Shown here: one piece after another, positions 57,213 through 64,000 of the stretch
Layout: every line of letters begins with the position of its first letter
Position numbering within the stretch: position 1 is the first letter of the stretch
NCBI GenBank assembly: GCA_020809705.1
Contig: CP085829.1
Span: forward strand, 6,448,001 to 6,512,000
Direction: 5' to 3'
DNA length: 64,000 nucleotides
Source of the DNA: Calonectria ilicicola
Lineage: Eukaryota; Ascomycota; Sordariomycetes; Hypocreales; Nectriaceae
Position numbers and translations under genes: made by a program
Notes under the pieces: model-generated
Told to the model about the DNA's origin: nothing
Seen by the model: only the letters and a program-made list of their open reading frames with translations
The model's database searches: none

Positions 57213-58315
57213 GAAGTTTATTGCAATTGCTTTGTATTTAGATCGACAAAGCATCTCTTTTTGTAAATCGAATTTGTTTGTAATATCAAAAGGCTGTAAT
57301 ACGTTTCTGGGAGTGCTTTATTATGGAGGGTGAAGGGATGTCCAATTTGGAGAAGGCATGTCCATTAGATCAGCAAAATAGAGACTTGGTTTCCATAATA
57401 ATTTCTTTTTGGTTTCAATTCCTCCGCTTTCGAGTCCGCTATCCAATGCCAAAGCGCCGTTATTGGCATCTTGTCATGTCCTGCACTCGTATGAGACGTT
57501 GGCGCATTGATGACGGGACGCGCGGGTTCCGCTCCACATAATTAATTTCTGCAAACGGATGAACTGGTAGCTCTCCAAGTCATAATATAAAATAAGCCCA
57601 GGAAAATGATGCAAGTAAGCACAAACTGGAACTTTTGCTCATTTAAAGCCGAATCTTACTTGTTCGTAGCATCTGGAGTATGAGTTCCCAGTGTTGATGT
57701 CTGGAGGCAGGCAACGTGACGATCACTTCAACATGGTGTAGATCCGAATTTAGTCGTGCCGGGACCCCTTAGCGGCCTGTATGCATACTTTGAGACCCAG
57801 TATTGATCATCGGCCATTTTGAACCCTCTCATGTCCCTTGGACACAGAGGTGGTGCTTGGCAGCTTCTAATAATACATCCTTGTACGCCTCGTGGCTGAG
57901 GGTTAAATTGGGGCTGAGATTGGATGAACATGTGGTTTTTCAAAGTTCTCCGCTTAGTCAGCGGTATCTATACCAGACGAAGTTGATGCCCTGGAAATTT
58001 CTTCGGGTTTGTGCCGATCCGTGATGAAGGAATTGTTTTTGCACACGGATTGAGATCAGTGGCTCTCAAGCGTCCAAAAAGTTACCGAAAAGAAGGAAAA
58101 TAATCTAAAAATGGGCAAAATGTTGGTTTCAAAAATTAAATAAATGCTGAAATAAGGAATCTCTAGTTTCGTTTAGAATGTGATACTACTCGGGTGTTGG
58201 CCAGACCCTAAAGCTCAAGTTGGATGGACCCTAAGAATTTGTCTGATCATATTACGCATCAGTTTTAGAGAAATTCATCATTGTATTAAGCCATAATTAG
58301 AAAGAAACACTAGTA
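57213..58315. other. intergenic, element flank
   Basis: GC returns to normal at once. A 72-codon ORF at 57323 lacks supportive features. No gene called. Confidence 0.5.
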
Positions 58316-59896
58316 TTAGTCCTTCAAAGTTGGCTGCGCAATCATCATCACTGCCTGATCTCCAACCTCAAATTCGCGATCAGCAAAATGCTCCCGCAGG
58401 ATAGGCTGGAACGCCTCTTGCATTTCTGCCTGCTGTGGATGATCCATATACCAAAAGCTGGTTAGTATAGAAGAGGCTTTCTCACAACGTTCTGAGAGCT
58501 CTTGCTCCTTGAAATTACAATGCGCATCTACTCGTGTAAGAGTAATGTTCCCAAACCCAAGATTTGTGAAAACTCTCGCAGCCGTAGCAAGCAAAAAGCC
58601 CTGATGATCGACCGCCGAGCCTTTCATAGTTTTGGCAGCAATCGGGGCACCGACCTTGTTAATAAGATTGACAACCTCATTGTCCGGCGCACCTTGCACA
58701 ATGATGATCCGAGAATTGGGCGCTTCCGGGTTGACAACACGCACCATCTCAGATAAGGACTTCTCAAGGTCGTCAACGTAGTGGAGAATCCAGAGGGCAA
58801 CAACGGCATCAAATTGCCCATCATTATATGGCAAATCTTCCGCTGTTCCTTGTCGAATTTCGATGTCTGACTCCATGGCATTGTGATTGAGTAGCCTGTT
58901 CCTGTCGCTGTTTGGTTCAATAGCATAGGCTTTGCCCAATTTCCGAGAGATCGCTTTTGGAAGTTCTATTTGGGGCAGTTAGCTGACGAATTTCAGGCTG
59001 TGGAGACTGTGCATGACCTTACCTCCGTGTCCACTACCGATATCCAAGACATGTTTATTTGACTGCACAGCTTCCAGAACAGCATCAAACTCATGGCGAG
59101 TGAGTCTCTCTGCAAAAGGTTGCCAAGCACTTTGACTGAGTAAATGAGGCGCCCGGCGCGTTGTAGGCCAAGGATAGGGCCCGAACAGCGGCTCCAAAGC
59201 TATCTTGCGTGTAGTAATAAACACGTGTTTTTCTGGCTCATTCAAACCTTTGACTTGAAAGTGGTGCCTCTCCACATTAACAATAGATAGACCTGCCTTT
59301 TGCAGAATATCGAGCCACCCTTCAGTGGTGATGAGAGTACTAGGTACCATTCTGCCCATGAACGGCGATTCATATCTCTCGATATAGCCACCTTGTGTTC
59401 TCACTTGAGTGATGTTCTCGCCGACTAGTTCTTCGGCAGGAATCATGGCGAGGATGAATGTGCCACCAGGCTGTAACCATGACGCAATCTTGAACAACAT
59501 CGAGTAAGTACTTCGAAAAGAAATTTGGAACATTGAATACAACGAAACGATGGCATTAAACTGTTGCATGGGATTGAAGTTCAACATATCGGCCTTATGA
59601 AAGGTGCCGTGAATGTTCTTTTGGCAAAAATTAATCATGTTTTGCGAAATGTCGATGCCAGTCACATCCAGCCCTAATTTGCCCAAGTAAGAGGCTGGCC
59701 CTCCTGGACCACATCCGATATCCAAGACGGATTCTCCGGTCCTGTGGTATTGTAAAAGGTAGTTCAATGCCTTGCGAAGCCCATCGTTGTTGCAATAAAA
59801 ATCTTCATATGACTCGCCGATTTGATCAAAGAGAACCTCAGCCGTCAGCTCGGAGGCATTCTCGGTGGTGAACTTGGAAAGTTTTTCCACGTTCAT
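58316..59896 (-). CDS. two-domain SAM-dependent methyltransferase
   Basis: Exons are 59896-59023 and 58965-58316 (57-nt GTAAGG..TAG intron with GCTAAC), 507 residues. Two complete class-I methyltransferase domains lie in tandem. The first has motif I VLDIGCGPGG (about 57-66), then VTGIDIS and FNAIVSLYSMF. The second has VLDIGSGHGE (formed across the splice, about 283-292), then AYAIEPNSDRN, AEDLPYNDGQFDAVVALWILHYVDD and RIIIVQGAPDNEVVNLINKVG. Tandem methyltransferases of about 500 residues include phosphoethanolamine N-methyltransferases, but the motifs here look more like natural-product enzymes; no substrate is assigned. It is divergent from an O-methyltransferase and a P450, suggesting one biosynthetic cluster. 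Confidence 0.88.
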
Positions 59897-61128
59897 CGTT
59901 GCTTTATGGATAATTTGGAAAAGGTGTGAATGCTGGAACTGGAGAATAAATGATTGGATTTAAGTTATTATCTGGCTGTCGTATTTGTCTTTAAAATATT
60001 CGCGCTTACTGATGCCGATTAATCGTCCTGGCCTTGACTGTACTTTACTTTTGTGCCGAACCTGCTTTTCGCTGATGACATTACCCTAGGTCTGACCTAA
60101 AACTAGATCATGTGACAAAAATTGACTTTCTGAACACGAGAAATTACACTGGGGAAGTCGTATGTGAAAGATCAATGTTGCAAACTTTGGAAAGGGAGCG
60201 CAATTCCTCGTTGCTTTACTTTGCTGTACTACGATGAGAAAGGGTAATATCTTTGTCGTATCATATCACAAAAACTAATATAAGATATATTTAGAAAATT
60301 GTAATATGACAGAGGCTGCTGAAAAACGGGACAGGGAGACAGGGGACATCTCACATAGCCCCATATATATCCTTTTGCGCAACGTTGGTTCAATTTCTGA
60401 CAAAGAGTGGCATGATATACCGGGCATCTATTTGTTACGCAGGGAATCTCCCGCAAGTGTTGATTGACTCCTCTTACCAGCTTTTCGTACTCTCGCCACT
60501 GCATGCCTGTAGCATGAATTGAAGCCGAAATCACGCTGTCGTGCTCTTAAAATGCTTGATGCGGGGTTCCACATGACGATTAACCGTGTGTCGACGGGGG
60601 ATTGGAGGGTCATGCCATATTGTTGCCTGTTCTAATGATATCTATCCGCCGGCGTGCCACTTTAGGGCGTAGAATTGCCAGACCCATGAATCTTTGGGGG
60701 GTCTTTGCCCTCAAACAGACTTTGTCGGTCAGGCTGTTGTGGTCACAGCTTTCGCCAATCGGGTCTGGGCGGTTTGAATTATTCAAGATGTAAGACCGCA
60801 TGATCAATTTTCTAGACGCACATAAGTGCGGGTAACATTAATGAAGAAATCCCGATGTCTGACAAGGTCCACTTCCTTTTGTCCAATGGTCACAACGTCG
60901 GGTCGGTCAGCCTTTGCCCTAACGTCTGTACTCTCGTGTTTTTCATGACGTAAGTGAATGTATGAGATTGAAAGAAGATCCCTCGTTGGCTTTTCGGAGG
61001 TGCTAGTATTTATTGGTGATGATATATTGAGGGAAGTTGTATCATCCCACAACTTCCTAGGCCCCCAGCTGCCAAGGACTCTACTAAACTGCCTAAACAC
61101 ACACGACTAAGGCAATATCCACACAAAC
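59897..61128. promoter_or_regulatory. divergent intergenic region between methyltransferase genes
   Basis: 1.2 kb between the start codons of the two-domain methyltransferase (-) and the O-methyltransferase (+). Short ORFs at 60229-60807 on both strands are not convincing. No factor site is recognised. Confidence 0.5.
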
Positions 61129-62644
61129 ATGCAGTCATCTGAACTACCTGAGATTGACTGGGTCAGAGATTTGACCACTCAAATCACGGAGCAATCCAAT
61201 AAGTATATTGACATGTTGCGCGATTATCATCAGTCCAGCCAAGATATGACTCCGCAACAGACCCATGAACTACAAGCCCAGGCCCACGAAATTACAAAGA
61301 AGACTAAATGTCTGGAGGCTATGATTTCTGACCCGAGCCAATGGGTGGTACAGGTTGCCTGGTCGTACACTGATAGCGTTGCTCTATCCCTGATCATGGA
61401 GATGGGCATTCCTGGAATTATCGACCAGCACAGCGACGAACCGACGTCTATTGACCATCTGGCTGATTGTACTGGCGCTTCGCCAAAGATTATTGGTAAG
61501 AATCTGAATCAATTCTTATTGACCCTTATTCTGATTCCCTAGAACGAGCAATGAGGCAATGTATCCATCGATCGATCTTCTCGGTAGTAAAGCCAGGATT
61601 CTATCGGCACAACAGAAATTCCCTTCGATTGTTGGACAGGAACTTTAGTAGCTTGGTAAATTATTTGTAGGTATAACTAATTTAAGACTAAAAAGAAAAA
61701 GATTGACAATGGCCGCAGGGTCGACGATGGTCTTCGTTGTGGTGCTTCCTTGACCCGCACTATGTGCCGTAATGATTTTGAAATTTCAGGGGATAGTCGA
61801 CAGGCTGCGTTTTGTACAGCGTTTCAAAGTAAGTAAATAAAAATAAATACGTATAAAATGAAAGATTCTGACAAGAGCTCTTAAGCCGACCTCACATTGT
61901 ATGAGTACTATCACACAGTTGACACAGCCTGCGGGCAGCGATTCTCTCGTGCAATGGCAGGTCATTATGATGGAGACTTGGACCAACCTATAGAATCATT
62001 CTTCTCATTCAAGGATCTGCCAGCCGGCTCACTGGTCGTCGATATCGGAGGCGGAAACGGACAACAAGCGATCCGTCTCGCCTCGCGCTATGACCAGATA
62101 TCGTGCGTGGTGCAAGATCATGCAAGCGTCGTCTCGGAAGCCGAGAAGCACATGACCCATCGTGAAGGTCTTTCCGGTCGCGTTTTTTGGGAAGCACACG
62201 ATTTTTATACTCCGCAGCCCCGAAAAAATGCGGCCGTGTATTTGATGAGCCATATTTTGATGGATAACTCGGATGAGTACGTTCTACACTGCTTTGCATT
62301 CTCTGCCATAAGCTAAGACAATTGGAAACAGAAAGTGCCGCCAAATGATTCAAGCAGTGTGCAAGGCGATGGGTCCCATGTCGAGCCTCTTGATTCACGA
62401 CTTTGTAGACCCGCCGACTGTTGGGGATGACCGTCCTCGATTTCTTGACATGTTCAACTTACACATGATTGCTAGCTTGAACACGTGTAGTCGTACTGAA
62501 TCTGATTGGCAGGCACTGATTGATGGGGTTGGTGAACCACTTGTCATCCGCAAGACGTGTTTTGGGAAGGACGGAGTGGCGGTAATTGAATTGGAACTAG
62601 AGAAAGGAAGTGAGACTTTGTGTGCGTACAATGACCATGCATGA
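61129..62644 (+). CDS. fungal O-methyltransferase (plant-OMT-like family)
   Basis: Five exons: 61129-61495, 61543-61666, 61719-61828, 61886-62276 and 62332-62644, 434 residues. Each splice restores the family frame: HRSIFSVVKPGFYRHN, VDDGLRCGASLTRTM, then LYEYYHTVDTACGQRFSRAMAGH. Winged-helix N-terminal domain (ALSLIMEMGIPGIID, SIDHLADCTGASPKII), SAM motif VVDIGGGNGQQAIRLA, then YLMSHILMDNSDEKCRQMIQAV. This last segment corresponds to RHVLHDWSDD in typical enzymes, where the second His is the catalytic base. Here that position is Met (HILMD), so the usual deprotonation residue is missing. The enzyme would methylate a small hydroxylated metabolite, or act differently. It sits 358 bp upstream of the P450 on the same strand. 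Confidence 0.88.
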
Positions 62645-63002
62645 CGCAATGCACTTGTGTCTTATGTATGGTTTCTTATTCTGGGCTTGACATCTCCCAA
62701 GTGCTTCGACCTCTTCGATTGAGACATGAGTAGTAATTCAAGCACACTTAATCTGGTCTTTATTGTGGCATTGTGGATTCACCATTATATATATGCCATA
62801 TGATCATTCTCATACTTTATTTCTACGATTTTAATGTGCAGCCAATGCTTTTTCTTTCATTACTTTCCATGAACCTCAATTGAAAGTCGCAGAAATTTTC
62901 ATGTGCAACATCAGAGTCTGAGCGAGTTACTGTTGTCATTTTTCTGACAAACCAGTTTTACTCTAAGGCCCTGCACATCCTGTTCTCTGCATTGCGGCCA
63001 AC
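62645..63002. other. intergenic, P450 promoter
   Basis: 358 bp between co-directional genes, with a TATA-like ATTATATATATGCC near 62783. No gene. Confidence 0.5.
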
Positions 63003-64000
63003 ATGGCGACACACCTGACTTTCCTGGTACTCCTTGGGCTATTTTGCACCTCCGCCTTCATCAAAATTCGGCAGTATACAAAGCTACGCCATTTTAATGG
63101 CCCTGCGTGGTCTGGATGGACTCACTGGCCGCACATTAAGGCCTTTCTCAAAGATGATTGCTACAAGTGGTATGCTGATGTTAGCAAGCAGTATGGTGCG
63201 TGATATGCCACTAGAATCACAGTAGTAAGCTGACTTTTGTGTCATTCTTAGGACTCATTGCGAAAGTCGCCCCGGATCTACTGATTACGTCATCTCCTGA
63301 ATTGTGGATGCGTATATACAACAATTCCGCCTATACACGCTCTGACTGGTTCTATATACCGCTACGTGTTGAAAAGGACAGGGATACTCTATTTACAATG
63401 GCCGATAATGCGCAACATGATTTGAGAAAAAGACAGATGGTTTCAGGTGTAAGCCGCCGTTTTATTTACGCCGCTTGAGACTGAGATAACATTTCGCTAG
63501 TTTTCTGAGACAAAGAATACTCATATCGAAACTTGTATCGATAAATCTATCAATGACTTCCTCCATCTCATTCGATCTAAACACCTAAATTCGGCATCTG
63601 ACGCTATGCCGTTGGATTTTGCCAATAAGGTCCGGTACTTCGCACATGATATAATCAGCGCAATATTCTTGGGCAAGGAGTTTGGCATGATTCATTATGA
63701 TAGCGATGTCGGGAATATCATCAAGTCACACATAGAATGGACAATGGGGGAAAAACTATTAATTGCACTGGGTTTCGACATTTCTAAAGTACCATTGATT
63801 GGTCGACTTATTGGATCGCCATCCGAGGCCGATTCGGGATACATGAAACTAGTGGCTGCATGTTATAGTCACGCTGATGAGGACACTGCAAATTGCAGTA
63901 ACATGGTTGCTTCGTTTGCTAAACATAGCATTAGTCCAGACCAAGTTGCCGCTGAATCTATCGTCAGTATATCTACGGCAATCTTTGGCATTCCTACGGC
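63003..64000 (+). CDS. cytochrome P450 monooxygenase, N-terminal part (runs off window)
   Basis: Exons seen are 63003-63195, 63252-63448 and 63501 to the window end (partial), with GTGCGT and GTAAGC introns. A signal anchor (ATHLTFLVLLGLFCTSAFIKI) and the hinge LRHFNGPAWSGWT precede the catalytic fold. YGLIAKVAPDLLITSSPELWMRI, YTRSDWFYIPLRVEKDRDTLFTM and AQHDLRKRQMVSGFSE match the helix A-C region of fungal P450s (YGP.VRIAPN, YTRSDWY, H...R). SISTAIFGIPT at the edge is the start of helix I. The heme-binding Cys region lies outside the window, so integrity is unknown. It is probably a tailoring oxidase of the cluster begun by the two methyltransferases. Confidence 0.9.

Larger units (their letters stand above)
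48717..57217 (+). mobile_element. complete RIP-degraded Ty1/copia LTR retrotransposon with target duplication
   Basis: The element spans 48722-57212 between 5-bp direct repeats GAAGT (48717-48721 and 57213-57217). It has 175-bp LTRs at both ends, a tRNA-like primer-binding site after the left LTR and a purine tract before the right one. The interior is extremely AT-rich with CpA/TpG almost absent. Plus-strand remnants show copia order: reverse transcriptase (about 54680-55060) then RNase H (about 55340-55540). Gag/integrase are not confidently readable. Two 0.8-kb elements are nested within, leaving about 6.8 kb for the original element. It separates the surface-protein gene from the metabolite-type genes. 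Confidence 0.9.

Noticed and set aside
57323..57541. 72-codon ORF after the retrotransposon
   Set aside because: Unremarkable composition, no splice partner and no recognisable motif.
1..64000. tRNA, rRNA and CRISPR arrays
   Set aside because: None noticed on either strand by reading for B-box-like GGTTCGANTCC and spaced repeats. CRISPR is not expected in a fungal genome.

Overview
The window is nuclear DNA of a filamentous ascomycete. Genes carry short introns (about 35-112 nt) with GT..AG ends and CTRAY branch points. The gene content is typical of the group: a PDR-type ABC transporter, a Zn2Cys6 regulator, a kexin-processed aspartic protease, an allantoate-permease-like MFS carrier, an STAND/NLR protein with TPR repeats, and a fungal O-methyltransferase next to a P450. 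An 8.5-kb AT-rich block shows the C-to-T/G-to-A signature of repeat-induced point mutation (RIP). Sordariomycetes (perhaps Hypocreales) is the best guess; the species cannot be read from the sequence.

Layout. 0-1 kb: 3' end of a CDR/PDR ABC transporter. 1.9-5.6 kb: a divergent NLR/effector pair. A minus-strand NB-ARC-TPR gene and a plus-strand purine-nucleoside-phosphorylase-fold gene start 153 bp apart and share a short Gly/Asn/Gln-rich motif, at the N-terminus of one and the C-terminus of the other. This is the layout of fungal amyloid-signalling immune pairs; the effector copy carries an in-frame TAG. 6.2-25.4 kb: ordinary gene-dense DNA with a four-TM glycoprotein-like protein, a two-repeat fungal protein, a Ca2+/H+ antiporter, a protein with a possible 2OG-dioxygenase fold, a SET/MYND protein, a sphinganine C4-hydroxylase, an UlaG-like metallo-hydrolase, a small membrane-protein pseudogene and a PigL_N protein. 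26.4-34.3 kb: a region rich in gene relics (a regulator lacking its DNA-binding domain, a broken UNC-93-like transporter, a metallo-hydrolase fragment, a 5'-truncated amidase) around an intact-looking Hsp70-like gene with a C-terminal membrane helix. 34.5-48.6 kb: conserved genes again (SVF1, aspartic protease, MFS carrier, Zn2Cys6 regulator, carboxylesterase, Ser/Thr-rich surface protein).

48,722-57,212 is one complete, heavily RIP-mutated Ty1/copia retrotransposon. It has two 175-bp LTRs, a 5-bp target duplication (GAAGT), a primer-binding site resembling part of initiator tRNA-Met, a polypurine tract, and recognisable reverse transcriptase and RNase H remnants. Nested inside are two copies of a 0.8-kb element without inverted repeats, each flanked by its own 12-13-bp target duplication (SINE/LINE-like).

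58.3-64 kb: a two-domain methyltransferase, an O-methyltransferase and the start of a cytochrome P450 form the edge of a probable secondary-metabolite cluster that continues beyond the window.

Coordinates of split genes were built by hand from splice signals and reading-frame continuity. Family names come from recognised motifs, not from a database search.
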